Shown: piece by piece, positions 9,598 to 19,233 of the stretch | Layout: every line of letters starts with the position of its first letter | Numbering within the stretch: position 1 is the first letter of the stretch | Assembly: GCF_011516945.1 (NCBI RefSeq) | Contig: NZ_WOTH01000008.1 | Coordinates: 51,937-115,936, forward strand | Reading direction: 5' to 3' | Source of the DNA: Acetobacter estunensis | GTDB taxonomy: Bacteria > Pseudomonadota > Alphaproteobacteria > Acetobacterales > Acetobacteraceae | DNA length: 64,000 nt | Notes under the pieces: generated by a model | The model's input: the letters and a program-made list of their open reading frames with translations, nothing else | The model's database searches: none | Told to the model about the DNA's origin: nothing | Program-made: the position numbers and the translations under genes

Positions 9598-11540
9598 GTG
9601 CCGGACTGCCTTCCCACCACTCTGCATCCGGCCCTCGGGGAACAATTCTGCTTGTGGATGACGAGGCGGAAATACTGGTCGCGCTGACGGATCTTCTTGA
9701 GGACGAGTTTTCCATCCTCACCGCCACCTCGGCGGCGGAGGCCTTTGCGCTTTTGCAGGAGCACCCCGATACGGCCGTCATCGTTTCCGACCAGCGGATG
9801 CGTGATATGACGGGCGATGTGTTTCTGGCGCAGGCCCGGCAGATGTCGGACGCTGGCACCATCCTGCTGACAGGCTACGCCGATCTGGACACGGTTGCGG
9901 GTGCGCTCAACCGTGGCGCCATCACCTTCTGCGCCACGAAGCCGTGGGATCCGGGAAGCCTGCGGGCGATGGTGCGCGAGGCGGCCAATGCGTGCCGCAT
10001 GCGTCGGACGCTGGCCACCGAACAGGCCTTGATGCGCAGTCTGTTCGACAATTTGCCCATGGGGCTGGCCATCACGGACGCACAGGGACGCATCACGCGG
10101 CTCAACGGTCTTGCCGCCGCTTCCTATGGCCGCCCTATGGAGAACTGTCTCGGCCATACCGAGGCCGAACTCCTGCCGGGGGAGACGCAGCGCGCCAGTG
10201 CGCTGTCAGGAGTGAGCGAGCCGATGCTGGTGGCGCGTCCGGATGCCGATGGGCAGGAACGCTGGCACAGGATTTCCCGTGTGGCGCTTTCGGGTGACGG
10301 AGCCGAGGCGCGGCCGCCCGAGACCCTGTCGGTGCTGATCGATCAGGATGTGACCGATCTGATGGACATGGAGCGACGGGCCCGGCAGGCGGACAAGATG
10401 CAGGCGATCGGCACATTGGCCGGTGGCATTGCGCATGATTTCAACAATCTGCTTACGGCCATTCTCGGCTCGCTCGAACTCGTCACCGATTTGCAACCGC
10501 CGACCGATCCCAATGTCGCGCGACTGTTCACGAATGCGATGGACGCGGCGCGTCGTGGCGCGGTGCTGACGCAGAAACTTCTGGATTTCAGTCGTCCGCG
10601 CGATTTGAGCCGCAGGCCGGTGGATGTGCCGGAGTTGCTGGTGCAGATGCAGGGACTGCTGGCCCAGAGCATCGGCGGCGGAGGTAGCCGCGCCACTCCG
10701 GTGCATCTGAAATTGCCCGAGACACCATTGCCACGGGCCTCGACCGATCCCTCATTGCTGGAAGTGGCGTTGGTCAATCTGTGTCTCAATGCGCGTGACG
10801 CCCAGCCGCAGGGCGGTGACATCACCATTTCAGCGCACGCGGCCGTTCTGTCGGATAAAAAGACCGAAAAGCGCGTGGTTGGCCGTTCCGGGCGACCGCT
10901 TCCCGCTGGCACTTATGTAGTGGTCTCCGTGACCGATCACGGCGTGGGGATGTCGGAGGAGGTGCAGTCCCGTATTTTTGAGCCGTTCTTCACCACAAAG
11001 ACCGTTGGCTCGGGCATCGGTCTGGGACTGCCGATGGTTTATGGGTTCGTGCAGCGCAATGGGGGCGATGTGTGTGTGTCCAGCACGCCCGGGAAAGGCA
11101 CGTCCATCGAACTGTGGCTGCCCGCGGTCGTCTCTTCAAACGCTCCGGTGAAGGAGCCAGTCGTCGCCCGCAAGCCCGATGAGTATCTGCGGAGCATCCT
11201 TGTCGTGGATGACGAACCGGCGGTTGCGGCTGTCACCGTGGGGTTTCTCTCGCGGGCCGGTTTCCGTGTTCTGGAATGCCATGGCGGCGCACAAGCGGTC
11301 GAACTCGTGCGCACACGTCCCGATATCGGCTTGGTGGTGATGGACCTGCTCATGCCCGGGATGAATGGCGATGAATGCGCCCGTCGCATCGGCACGTTGC
11401 GCCCGGATCTGCCGGTCATCTTCGTGACCGGCTTTGCCGATAGGGCGATCCTGCCCCCCGATGCCCGGGTGCTGGCCAAGCCGTTTACGCGAGAAGCATT
11501 GCTTTCGGATGTGACGGATCTGATCCCGAGCCGAAAATAA
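9594..11540 (+). CDS. hybrid sensor kinase: receiver-PAS-HisKA-HATPase-receiver
   Basis: This 648-residue cytoplasmic protein has a canonical receiver (17-130; DDE pocket, D66, K116), a PAS domain (about 145-260, FDNLPMGLAITDAQGRI), HisKA with H281 (GGIAHDFNNLL), HATPase (NLCLNARDA, DHGVGM, GIGLGLP) and a C-terminal receiver (535-645; DD539-540, D584, K629). All phosphotransfer residues are intact, so it can carry a complete internal relay. Overlap with the upstream kinase implies translational coupling. No DNA-binding output is encoded in the cluster, so the final effector is elsewhere. The gene is convergent with the S24 repressor gene, 9 bp away. Confidence 0.9.
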   Translation: MSAGLPSHHSASGPRGTILLVDDEAEILVALTDLLEDEFSILTATSAAEAFALLQEHPDTAVIVSDQRMRDMTGDVFLAQARQMSDAGTILLTGYADLDTVAGALNRGAITFCATKPWDPGSLRAMVREAANACRMRRTLATEQALMRSLFDNLPMGLAITDAQGRITRLNGLAAASYGRPMENCLGHTEAELLPGETQRASALSGVSEPMLVARPDADGQERWHRISRVALSGDGAEARPPETLSVLIDQDVTDLMDMERRARQADKMQAIGTLAGGIAHDFNNLLTAILGSLELVTDLQPPTDPNVARLFTNAMDAARRGAVLTQKLLDFSRPRDLSRRPVDVPELLVQMQGLLAQSIGGGGSRATPVHLKLPETPLPRASTDPSLLEVALVNLCLNARDAQPQGGDITISAHAAVLSDKKTEKRVVGRSGRPLPAGTYVVVSVTDHGVGMSEEVQSRIFEPFFTTKTVGSGIGLGLPMVYGFVQRNGGDVCVSSTPGKGTSIELWLPAVVSSNAPVKEPVVARKPDEYLRSILVVDDEPAVAAVTVGFLSRAGFRVLECHGGAQAVELVRTRPDIGLVVMDLLMPGMNGDECARRIGTLRPDLPVIFVTGFADRAILPPDARVLAKPFTREALLSDVTDLIPSRK

Positions 11541-11549
11541 GCCTGCCCC

Positions 11550-12290
11550 TCACACCCGGTGAAGGCACCATGCGACGCGTCCGATGATGGTCAGTGAGTG
11601 ACCATCCACTGGTGTGCCGAACACCGTATCTTCGGCGCGAAACGTCTCGGGTGGATAGATGGGGTTGTCCGACTGCACGAGAAATCCTGCCTCGGTGCGT
11701 GACACCCGTTTCACGAACAACGCACCACGCATGACGATGGCATAAACTCCTTCGATACGCGCCGTTTCGCGGGTGTCGATCACCAATCGGTCGCCGCTGC
11801 GGATGGTGGGCAGCATGGAATCCCCCTCTGCCGTGACGATCAGCACGGCAGAGGCCTGAAGGCCGAGATCTTCCGACACGAAGCCACGCGGAAAACGCAT
11901 CCGTGTGGGAGATTCCTGATCGCAAACGCTCCCAAAACCGGCAGAGGCGCGAGCGTTGTAGTACGGAATAGTGACGAGATCGCTCTCGCTGTCCTCTTTT
12001 GTCTCAACGGTATCCCCGAAAAACAGCCATTGCGCACTGACTCCCAAGACAGGTGCTAATCGCTCGATCAGTCCGGGATTCCAGACACCCTCCGAGTCAA
12101 GATGACGACGAATGGTCGTGAGAGCCGGTTGTCCTTCTGTTTCCTCGCGAATGTCCCTGAGCGTCTTGCCTGAACGATGAATGGCAAGCGCCAGCCTGTT
12201 GTGCGGGGTGGAGGCGTCCGGGGGCGGCCCACCGGCCAAACCGGGTGGCCGTCCGCGACGTTGAGAAACGGGGCGAGAAGGCTGTCTCAT
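11550..12290 (-). CDS. LexA/CI-like transcriptional repressor with S24 peptidase domain
   Basis: The protein (246 aa) has a basic proline-rich N-terminus, an HTH-like region (about 30-90) and a C-terminal S24 domain. The self-cleavage dyad is S158 (AEGDSMLPT) and K194 (LFVKRV), and an Ala-Gly scissile bond is plausible at A117-G118 in RASAGFG. Such repressors inactivate themselves when RecA filaments form after DNA damage. It is not the core lexA, whose N-terminus is a winged helix; it resembles phage-type repressors found singly in genomes. It is transcribed away from a small HTH gene across a 261-bp spacer, an arrangement like a phage immunity region. Confidence 0.85.
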   Translation of the reverse strand: MRQPSRPVSQRRGRPPGLAGGPPPDASTPHNRLALAIHRSGKTLRDIREETEGQPALTTIRRHLDSEGVWNPGLIERLAPVLGVSAQWLFFGDTVETKEDSESDLVTIPYYNARASAGFGSVCDQESPTRMRFPRGFVSEDLGLQASAVLIVTAEGDSMLPTIRSGDRLVIDTRETARIEGVYAIVMRGALFVKRVSRTEAGFLVQSDNPIYPPETFRAEDTVFGTPVDGHSLTIIGRVAWCLHRV

Positions 12291-12357
12291 TATCCAGCTT
12301 TCATATCATACATGAGACTAAAATGTTCCTGTTTTGTTCTTGATTTTATGATCGGAA

Positions 12358-12373
12358 ACGATGTTTTAATCGT
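12358..12373. promoter_or_regulatory. candidate operator between the S24 repressor and the small HTH gene
   Basis: ACGAT (12358-12362) and ATCGT (12369-12373) form a perfect inverted repeat with a 6-bp AT spacer, about 70 bp upstream of the repressor start. Self-regulation through such a site would be typical, but a 5-bp arm is weak evidence. Confidence 0.25.
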
Positions 12374-12551
12374 CACGAGACGAGCCTCCCAGCCTGCCCG
12401 GGTTGGAACTGGCCCGACCCCGGAACTTCAGGAGCCGGAACATGGCACGTGACCTTGCAGAAAGACAAGGCCGTGACTGTGTTTTTGTATCATTTTTGCT
12501 CCGAAAAGTGCCGCTGAAGAAAATACAGAGCATTCATCGGAAAAGTTCGCC

Positions 12552-12812
12552 ATGACGAAAAAATTTGCGCCGGACCGCAGAGAGTCTCTCGACAGCCAGA
12601 TCGTAGCACTTGCCGCGCGGGGAGCGTCCATTCGCAGGATTGCCGAGATGACGGGTGTTTCGCGCTCCTACACTCATAGGGCGCTTGTCGCTGTACGGGA
12701 CCGTAACAGCCGCATCAGCGATATCCGTCGTGAGTGCGGCGGGCAGCCGCTCGCGCCCGGTTCGAACATCTCTTGCGTTGCAATCGGTCTGCGGCCTTAC
12801 AGCCCGTTCTGA
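12552..12812 (+). CDS. small helix-turn-helix protein
   Basis: The 86-residue product carries a Hin/resolvase-like HTH at about 24-50 (SIRRIAEMTGVSRSYTHRAL) after a charged N-terminus. The last 30 residues look unstructured and include two Cys. The 3' end overlaps the convergent SulP gene by 16 bp. Its position opposite the S24 repressor suggests a cro-like or antirepressor role, which is inference only. No clear ribosome-binding site is visible, and the C-terminal tail may be fortuitous read-through, so the gene is plausible rather than certain. Confidence 0.5.
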   Translation: MTKKFAPDRRESLDSQIVALAARGASIRRIAEMTGVSRSYTHRALVAVRDRNSRISDIRRECGGQPLAPGSNISCVAIGLRPYSPF

Positions 12813-14512
12813 TCGGTCATTGAAGTGTGTCCAGTGACCGTTCTTGGGGAAGGTAATTCCTTTTCGGCGGCGTCCACGGCTTCATGCAACGTGGAGCGGA
12901 TACGCTCTGCTCCAATGAGCGCAGTCAGCCCGTGACGGTCCATATCGCTGCGCAGCCATGGGCTGACCCGTCCGAGAAAGACTGTGATGTGTTCACCCGA
13001 GAGTTCGGCCAGCAGTTCCCGCATGGTCTGAGCGGCCGAATAATCGATATCGGTCATCGCGCTGGCATCCAGCACGAGGCAATGCACGGGAGAGGGAGCG
13101 TGTGCCACGATCTCGCGGATATCGTCAGCGAAATGGGTGCTGTTGGCGTAAAACAGGTCCGCGCCAAAGCGGTAGATCACCAGTCCCGGCTCACTTTCGG
13201 ACCCCGGCGTTGCCGGCTCGACCTCGAAGCCTCGTCCGTTGGGGCGTGGATGCAGGATCATGGTGTGCGGCTCATAGCTGTGGCGCACATGCCGGAACAG
13301 CGAGATGGCGATGGCGAGAAAAATACCCTGCTGCACGTTGATCGCCACCACGGCGGCAGCGGTGATCAAGGCCAGCCGAAATTCGCCGGGGCTTTCATGT
13401 CGGAGCGCTCGGATGCCCTTCATGTTCACCATGCCCATGGCGATGACCAGCACGATGGAGGCCAGCACACAGCGCGGCAGAAACTGGAGGGGAGCCGTGA
13501 GAAAGAGCAGTACCACAAGGGCAGTAAGGGAGAAGACCACCTGTGCCCGCTGCGTGCGTGCGCCGGCCCGCACACCCATAGCGGTCTGGGTGGGGCTGCC
13601 GTTGACGGTGAAGGCGCCACTTATGGCTGCCGCAAGATTGGCGGCGCTGAGGCCGAGAATATCGGCGTCAGCGTCCAGAGGCTCATGAAAGCGTGTCGCG
13701 AAGCTGCGGGAGGTGGCGACGCTCTGGGCGATGATGACGAACACGCAGGAAGCCGCGACGGGCAATAATTCCAGTGTCTCGTTCCATGACAGCCATGGAA
13801 GATGAAGGCTTGGCAGACCGCCTGCAACCGGCCCGATCACGGTCACGCCATGACCGGCGAAATGCCAGTGCCAGCTTGCGGCGATTGCGAAGACGATGAC
13901 AAGAAGCGGTATGGGGGCGTCCGGCACAAAGCGACGGCCACCCGTCACGCACAGAACGGTCACGAGAGACAGAAAGGCGGAAAGCGGGTGCAGATGCACA
14001 AACGCTGCCAGTGTCCGTGCGAACACGATCAGGGCTGTCGGGCCGGTGATATGCAGCCCCAGCATTTCGGGAAGCATGGTCAGCGACACCTGAAGACCTA
14101 CACCTGTCAGAAAGCCCATGAGCACGGTTAGAGACAGAAAATCTGCAAGGAACCCCAGACGAAATATCCGGCCCACAAGAAGGAAGGCCGCACATAGCAG
14201 CGTCACGACACCGACCATGGCCACGTAATGCGGCGATCCCGGCTCGGCCAATGGGGCAAGACCTCCCGAGAGAATGGCGGCCGTTGCGGAATCGGCTGCG
14301 ACGACCAGATGGCGCGAGGAGCCGAGCAGCGCGAAGGCCAGCGGGGGCAGAAGGGCCGTGTAGAGTCCGGTCACCGCGGGCATGGCGGCTATGCGGGTGT
14401 ATCCCAGCACCTGCGGAATATTGACGGAGGCGAGCGTCAGCCCAGCCACCACATCGCGCAGGAAAGAGGGGGAGCCATTGGGCGGCCTGTTCTGGGGTGC
14501 GGGGGTGTTCAT
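12797..14512 (-). CDS. SulP-family inorganic anion transporter with STAS domain
   Basis: The 571-residue inner-membrane protein has the SulP signature near its start (GLTLASVNIPQVLGYTRIA), about ten to twelve hydrophobic spans, a conserved NGSPTQTAMGVRAGARTQ region, and a C-terminal cytoplasmic STAS domain (about 430-545). SulP members carry sulfate, bicarbonate or other anions, usually as symporters or exchangers. The substrate here is not determinable, since no sulfate or carbonic anhydrase genes are adjacent. It is divergent from hslV with 93 bp between, which must hold both promoters. Confidence 0.9.
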   Translation of the reverse strand: MNTPAPQNRPPNGSPSFLRDVVAGLTLASVNIPQVLGYTRIAAMPAVTGLYTALLPPLAFALLGSSRHLVVAADSATAAILSGGLAPLAEPGSPHYVAMVGVVTLLCAAFLLVGRIFRLGFLADFLSLTVLMGFLTGVGLQVSLTMLPEMLGLHITGPTALIVFARTLAAFVHLHPLSAFLSLVTVLCVTGGRRFVPDAPIPLLVIVFAIAASWHWHFAGHGVTVIGPVAGGLPSLHLPWLSWNETLELLPVAASCVFVIIAQSVATSRSFATRFHEPLDADADILGLSAANLAAAISGAFTVNGSPTQTAMGVRAGARTQRAQVVFSLTALVVLLFLTAPLQFLPRCVLASIVLVIAMGMVNMKGIRALRHESPGEFRLALITAAAVVAINVQQGIFLAIAISLFRHVRHSYEPHTMILHPRPNGRGFEVEPATPGSESEPGLVIYRFGADLFYANSTHFADDIREIVAHAPSPVHCLVLDASAMTDIDYSAAQTMRELLAELSGEHITVFLGRVSPWLRSDMDRHGLTALIGAERIRSTLHEAVDAAEKELPSPRTVTGHTSMTDQNGL

Positions 14513-14605
14513 ACCCGGTCGGGTCCTGTCTTGCGTCCGGGGGCTGATGCCAGCGGGGGGAGGAAGGTGCGCCTCTTGTGATCGGCGACAAAGTGCCTAT
14601 TTCTC

Positions 14606-15202
14606 ATGACCATGAATACATACCAGACTTCGCAGCACGATCCTGTCGGGTGGCACGGCACCACCATTCTCTGCGTCCGTCGGGACGGAGAGGTGGCCAT
14701 GGCCGGTGATGGGCAGGTGTCCCTCGGCCCGACCGTCATCAAGGGCAATGCGCGCAAGGTGCGCCGCATCGGCGCGAAGCGGAACATTCTGGCCGGGTTC
14801 GCAGGCGCCACGGCGGACGCTTTCACGTTGCTGGAGCGGCTGGAAGCCAAGCTGGAGCGCTTCCCCAACCAGCTTGAGCGCGCCTGCGTGGAACTGGCCA
14901 AGGACTGGCGCACGGATCGTTATCTGCGGCGGCTGGAAGCCATGCTCATTGTGGCGGACAAGGATCATTCCTACACCGTGACAGGCAACGGTGACGTGCT
15001 GGAACCCGAAGACGGCATTATCGCAATCGGTTCGGGCGGCAATTTTGCGCTGTCCGCCGCGCGTGCCCTGCTGCCGATCGAGGGGCTTTCGGCCAGTGAG
15101 GTTGCCAAGCGGGCGATGCGGATCGCGGGCGATATCTGTGTGTACACCAACCACTCGGTCACGCTGGAAGTCATCGGCGAGTCCGAGACGAAGGGTGAGT
15201 GA
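14606..15202 (+). CDS. hslV: ATP-dependent protease subunit HslV
   Basis: HslV forms the dodecameric proteolytic core of the HslVU (ClpYQ) protease. The catalytic N-terminal Thr is T19 in [12 protein letters not shown], so an 18-residue propeptide must be removed; enterobacterial HslV has only the initiator Met there. The propeptide is longer than that and includes [17 protein letters not shown] and the [14 protein letters not shown] region are typical. A second ATG two codons in (14612) could be the real start. hslU follows after only 4 bp, so both are translated from one mRNA. Confidence 0.96.
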   Translation: MTMNTYQTSQHDPVGWHGTTILCVRRDGEVAMAGDGQVSLGPTVIKGNARKVRRIGAKRNILAGFAGATADAFTLLERLEAKLERFPNQLERACVELAKDWRTDRYLRRLEAMLIVADKDHSYTVTGNGDVLEPEDGIIAIGSGGNFALSAARALLPIEGLSASEVAKRAMRIAGDICVYTNHSVTLEVIGESETKGE

Positions 15203-15206
15203 TATC

Positions 15207-16523
15207 ATGAGCATCATTCATTTCTCGCCGTCCGAGACGGTGGCGGAACTCGACCGCTTCATCATTGGTCAGACCGACGCCAAGCGCGCGGTGGCCATCG
15301 CGTTGCGTAACCGCTGGCGGCGGGCGCAGTTGCCCGAAGGTCTGCGCGAGGAAGTCGTTCCCAAGAACATCCTCATGATCGGTCCGACCGGCTGCGGCAA
15401 GACCGAGATCGCGCGCAGATTAGCCAAGTTGGCGCAGGCACCGTTCCTGAAGGTGGAAGCCACCAAGTTCACGGAAGTGGGCTATGTCGGGCGCGATGTG
15501 GAGAGCATCGTGCGCGATCTGGTTGAGGTCGCCATCACCATGCTGCGCGATCAGCGCCGTCGCGATGTGCGTCCGCGCGCCGAGAGTGCGGCTGAGGAGC
15601 GTCTGGTGAGCGTTCTGGCTGGAGAGGCGTCCTCTGCCGATACGCGCTCGCATTTTCGCAAGCTGCTGCGCGGCGGCACGTTGGACGACAAGGAAATCGA
15701 GATCGCCATCACGCCCGATCCGGCAGCGTCATCCGGTCCCGAGATGCCGGGAATGCCGCCGGGGGCCGCGCTGAACTTCGGGGACATGATGAAAAACATC
15801 ATGGGCCGTGCGCCGCAGACCAAGCGCATGACGGTCGCCGCCGCGCGTGAGCAGATCATCCGCGAAGAAGCGGACAAATTGCTGGATTCCGATGCCCTGA
15901 CTCGCGAGGCGGTGCAGCATGTGCAGGACAACGGCATCGTCTTTCTCGATGAGATCGACAAGGTGTGTGCGCGCTCGTCCGAGGGGGGATTTCGCGGTGG
16001 AGACGTGTCCCGTGAAGGCGTGCAGCGTGATCTGCTGCCGCTGATCGAAGGCACGACCGTTTCCACGAAATACGGTCCCGTGAAGACGGACCACATCCTG
16101 TTCGTAGCATCGGGCGCGTTCCATCTGGCGAAACCGTCCGATCTGTTGCCCGAGCTTCAGGGCCGTCTGCCGATCCGCGTGGAGCTTCAGCCGCTCTCGC
16201 GCGACGATCTGCGTCGCATTCTGACGGAGCCGGAACACTCGCTGGTGCGGCAGTATAAGTCCCTGCTGGAAACCGAAGGTGTCACGCTTGAGTTCGAGGA
16301 CGCGGCGATCGATGCGTTGGCTGAACTGGCCGCGGATGTGAACGAGCGGGTTGAGAACATCGGTGCGCGGCGTCTGGCGACAGTTATGGAAAAGCTGCTG
16401 GAAGACATCTCTTTCACGGCGTCCGAACACAAGGGCGAGACCATCACCGTGACAGGTGACCTTGTGCGTGAACGTGTCGAACCCCTTGCCAACAAGGGTG
16501 ACCTCAGCCGGTTTATCCTGTGA
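15207..16523 (+). CDS. hslU: HslU AAA+ unfoldase of the HslVU protease
   Basis: HslU (438 aa) unfolds substrates and feeds them to HslV. The Walker A motif is GPTGCGKT (59-66) and the Walker B motif is [10 protein letters not shown]; the [15 protein letters not shown] pore segment is intact. The variable I-domain lies at about 110-230 ([19 protein letters not shown]). The C-terminus DLSRFIL is the tail that docks into HslV. The start at 15207 ([10 protein letters not shown]) is chosen because it follows the hslV stop by 4 bp; the same frame is open further upstream but that is inside hslV. Confidence 0.97.
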   Translation: MSIIHFSPSETVAELDRFIIGQTDAKRAVAIALRNRWRRAQLPEGLREEVVPKNILMIGPTGCGKTEIARRLAKLAQAPFLKVEATKFTEVGYVGRDVESIVRDLVEVAITMLRDQRRRDVRPRAESAAEERLVSVLAGEASSADTRSHFRKLLRGGTLDDKEIEIAITPDPAASSGPEMPGMPPGAALNFGDMMKNIMGRAPQTKRMTVAAAREQIIREEADKLLDSDALTREAVQHVQDNGIVFLDEIDKVCARSSEGGFRGGDVSREGVQRDLLPLIEGTTVSTKYGPVKTDHILFVASGAFHLAKPSDLLPELQGRLPIRVELQPLSRDDLRRILTEPEHSLVRQYKSLLETEGVTLEFEDAAIDALAELAADVNERVENIGARRLATVMEKLLEDISFTASEHKGETITVTGDLVRERVEPLANKGDLSRFIL

Positions 16524-16978
16524 TGACAGTCGATCCTTTCGTCAAACCGGAAGATGAAACGGCGCAGGATGCCATTGCAGCCATTGGAGAGGAGCTTGAT
16601 CTCTTCGATGACTGGATGGACCGTTATCAGTACATCATCGAATTGGGGCGCAAGCTGCCGCTATTCCCGCCGCAATGGACGGATGATGCTCATCGTGTGC
16701 CCGGTTGCCAGAGTCAGGTCTGGCTGGAGGCCCACAAGGACGAGAACGGTCTGCTGTATTTTGCCGGAGCGTCTGACGCGGCCATCGTGTCCGGTCTCGT
16801 GGCGTTGCTGCTGCGGGTTTATTCCGGGCGCACACCAGAGGAAATCTTGGCAACCGATCCGTCTTTCCTGAGCGATCTCGGTCTGGTGCAGGCGCTTTCG
16901 ACCAACCGGGGCAATGGGGTGGAAGCGATGGCACGGGCCATTCGCACCCGTGCTGCGCACGAGCAGGACGCGGACTGA
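16523..16978 (+). CDS. sufE: SufE-type cysteine desulfuration protein
   Basis: SufE accepts the persulfide sulfur from SufS and passes it to the SUF scaffold during iron-sulfur cluster assembly. The acceptor Cys is C62 in HRVPGCQSQVW, the family signature. Length (151 aa) is normal. The ATG shares its A with the hslU stop codon (TGATG); a GTG one codon earlier is also in frame. The rest of the suf operon is not in this window, and attachment to hslVU suggests only co-expression. Confidence 0.93.
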   Translation: MTVDPFVKPEDETAQDAIAAIGEELDLFDDWMDRYQYIIELGRKLPLFPPQWTDDAHRVPGCQSQVWLEAHKDENGLLYFAGASDAAIVSGLVALLLRVYSGRTPEEILATDPSFLSDLGLVQALSTNRGNGVEAMARAIRTRAAHEQDAD

Positions 16979-16991
16979 GGAGACGGCACGC

Positions 16992-17633
16992 ATGGACACG
17001 ACGTTCTGGCTGGACAAATGGGACCGTCGTGAGACGGGTTTCCATGAGACCAGCCCCAACCCGCTGCTGACGGAGAATCTGTCGGTCCTGAATCTGAAAC
17101 CGGGGGCGTCCGTGTTTGTGCCGCTCTGTGGCAAGACGCTCAATATAGGCTGGCTGCGTTCGCAAGGCTATGCGGTAGTGGGCGTGGAACTCAGCCCGAT
17201 TGCCGTGCTGGAACTGTTCGAGGATCTGCATCTCACGCCGCATACGACGAAAGTGGGGGCATTGACCTGCCACGCGGCACCCGGCTTACGGATTTTTGAA
17301 GGCAATATCTTCGATCTCGATGCCGATACCTTGGGTAAAGTGGCGGCGACGTGGGATCGGGCCGCGCTCGTTGCCCTGCCGAAAGAAGTGCGCGCGCGTT
17401 ATGCAGCGCATGTCACGGCCCTGACGGGGGACGTGCCGCAACTGCTGGTGACGCTCGATTACGATCAGCAGCAGGTCTCCGGACCGCCTTTCGCGGTATC
17501 GGGAGATGAGGTGAAAACGCTTTATGGCACGGCGTATCGTGTCAGTGAGGTGGTTTCGCGCCCGACATCCGTGAAGGGAAAATGCCCCGGCACTGAAAGC
17601 CTGTGGCATCTCTCGCCTGTTTTCGGAAGCTGA
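16992..17633 (+). CDS. tpm: thiopurine S-methyltransferase family protein
   Basis: The 213-residue product is a class I SAM-dependent methyltransferase of the bacterial TPMT type, known for methylating thiopurines and metalloids such as selenite and tellurite. It starts WLDKWDRRETGFHE and has VFVPLCGKTLNIGWL as the SAM-binding motif, followed by GVELSPIAV. ATG 16992 lies 13 bp after the sufE stop with GAGGAGA just upstream. The open frame extends further 5' but only into sufE. It ends 9 bp from the convergent pncC gene. Confidence 0.92.
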   Translation: MDTTFWLDKWDRRETGFHETSPNPLLTENLSVLNLKPGASVFVPLCGKTLNIGWLRSQGYAVVGVELSPIAVLELFEDLHLTPHTTKVGALTCHAAPGLRIFEGNIFDLDADTLGKVAATWDRAALVALPKEVRARYAAHVTALTGDVPQLLVTLDYDQQQVSGPPFAVSGDEVKTLYGTAYRVSEVVSRPTSVKGKCPGTESLWHLSPVFGS

Positions 17634-17642
17634 CGTGAACTC

Positions 17643-18140
17643 TCAGATCACTTGATGAGCAAGGTGCAGGGCATGTTGTACGGTCTGTGCCCGCACGCTT
17701 TCCCTGTCGCCGTCAAAAATCCGGCTTTCCGAATAGGGAGGTTGTCCGCGTCGCTGGACGCCAAACCACACCAGTCCGACGGGCTTGGTGGGCGTGCCGC
17801 CGTCAGGACCGGCGATACCGGTCGTGGAGATGGCGATATCCGCATCTGGCGCGTGATCGAGAGCGCCTGATGCCATGGCTTTCGCTACAGGCTCACTGAC
17901 CGCCCCCCATGTTTTCAGCAGTTCCGGCGCAACGCCGAGACATGATTCTTTCATGGTGTTGGAGTAGGTCACAAACCCGCCGGAAACGGCCACCGACGAA
18001 CCGGCATGATGCGTAAGCGCGCTCGTGATGAGACCGCCCGTGCAACTCTCGGCTGTGACGATCATGAGACCGGCAGCTTTCAGCGCTTCCAGAAGATTTT
18101 TTGCCTCGATCAGAATGGTGGAGGGAAGGGAGGCGGTCAT
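17643..18140 (-). CDS. pncC: nicotinamide-nucleotide amidohydrolase (CinA C-terminal family)
   Basis: This 165-residue stand-alone CinA-C domain deamidates nicotinamide mononucleotide to nicotinate mononucleotide, recycling pyridine nucleotides. The nucleophile lies in TAESCTGGLI (S32), and STTGIAGPDGGTPTKPVGLVW is the second conserved block. The N-terminal molybdopterin-like domain of full CinA is absent, as is usual for PncC. It lies 52 bp downstream of trpS on the same strand and is probably in the same transcript. Confidence 0.9.
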   Translation of the reverse strand: MTASLPSTILIEAKNLLEALKAAGLMIVTAESCTGGLITSALTHHAGSSVAVSGGFVTYSNTMKESCLGVAPELLKTWGAVSEPVAKAMASGALDHAPDADIAISTTGIAGPDGGTPTKPVGLVWFGVQRRGQPPYSESRIFDGDRESVRAQTVQHALHLAHQVI

Positions 18141-18192
18141 GAGGCAATCCTTCCTGTGAAAAGGGACGCTCGGCGGCGTCCCAATGGTTACC

Positions 18193-19188
18193 TTACTTCA
18201 AAAAGCCCACAAGACGCTCCGCTTCCGTGACGATCGGATCGGCAATGGTGGCTGCCCGCTGGCCACCGTCGCGCAGAATGGCATCAATGTGGGGCACATC
18301 ACCCAGAAGACGCGCCGTTTCCTGTGCAATCGGTTCGATCCGGGCGACGAGAACGTCCGTCAGTGCTTTCTTGAACGGACCGAAACCCTCGCCGCCGTGC
18401 TGTTGAAGAACCTGTTCCGGAGTCTGGTCGGCAAGAGCCGCGTAGAGCCCCACGAGGTTACGGGCCTCCGGGCGTTCGGCCAGTCCTTCGGGGGAGGAGG
18501 GCAGCGGCTCGGGGTCGGTCTTGGCGCGACGGATCTTGAGAGCGATGGTGTCGGCATCATCCGTCATGTCGATGCGGCTCTGGGCGGAGGCATCGGACTT
18601 GGACATCTTTTTCGCGCCGTCACGCAGGCTCATCACGCGCGCGGCCTGTGGAGGCACGAAGGCTTCGATCTCGGGAAAGAACTCAACTTCGTAATCATGG
18701 TTGAACTTCTTGGCGATGTCGTTGGCCAGTTCGATATGCTGGCGCTGGTCATCGCCCACCGGCACTCGGGTGGCCTTGTAGGCCAGAATGTCGGCGGCCA
18801 TCAGATTGGGATAGACATACAGACCCGCCGAGTGGTTCTCGCGGTCTTTGCCTGCCTTGTCCTTGAACTGCGTCATCCGGTTGAGCCAGCCCAGACGGGC
18901 GACGCAGTTGAAAATCCAGCCCAGACGGGTATGCGCGCTCACGGCGGACTGGTTGAAGAGAATGTGTTTCACCGGGTCGATACCGGAGGCGAGCAGCACG
19001 GCGGCCTGCTGGCGGGTCTGCTCACGCAGTTCAGTTGGGTTCTGCCACACCGTGATGGCGTGCAAATCCACAAGACAGAAAATGCACTCATGATCGTCCT
19101 GCAACGCCACCCAGTTGCGGATGGCGCCGAGATAGTTGCCCAAGTGAGGAATGCCGGTCGGCTGGATGCCGGAGAATACGCGTGTCAT
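18193..19188 (-). CDS. trpS: tryptophanyl-tRNA synthetase
   Basis: This class I aminoacyl-tRNA synthetase charges tRNA-Trp. The HIGH-equivalent is in [12 protein letters not shown] at the N-terminus and the KMSKS loop is exact ([11 protein letters not shown]). The length (331 aa) is standard for bacteria. The protein is dimeric and cytoplasmic. It is downstream of a cytochrome c lipoprotein gene (45 bp gap) and upstream of pncC. No leader-peptide attenuator was seen ahead of it. Confidence 0.97.
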   Translation of the reverse strand: MTRVFSGIQPTGIPHLGNYLGAIRNWVALQDDHECIFCLVDLHAITVWQNPTELREQTRQQAAVLLASGIDPVKHILFNQSAVSAHTRLGWIFNCVARLGWLNRMTQFKDKAGKDRENHSAGLYVYPNLMAADILAYKATRVPVGDDQRQHIELANDIAKKFNHDYEVEFFPEIEAFVPPQAARVMSLRDGAKKMSKSDASAQSRIDMTDDADTIALKIRRAKTDPEPLPSSPEGLAERPEARNLVGLYAALADQTPEQVLQQHGGEGFGPFKKALTDVLVARIEPIAQETARLLGDVPHIDAILRDGGQRAATIADPIVTEAERLVGFLK

Positions 19189-19233
19189 GGGGTGATGTTC
19201 TCGGGTGTTTCAGGGCAGCGGGTCAAGCGGGGA

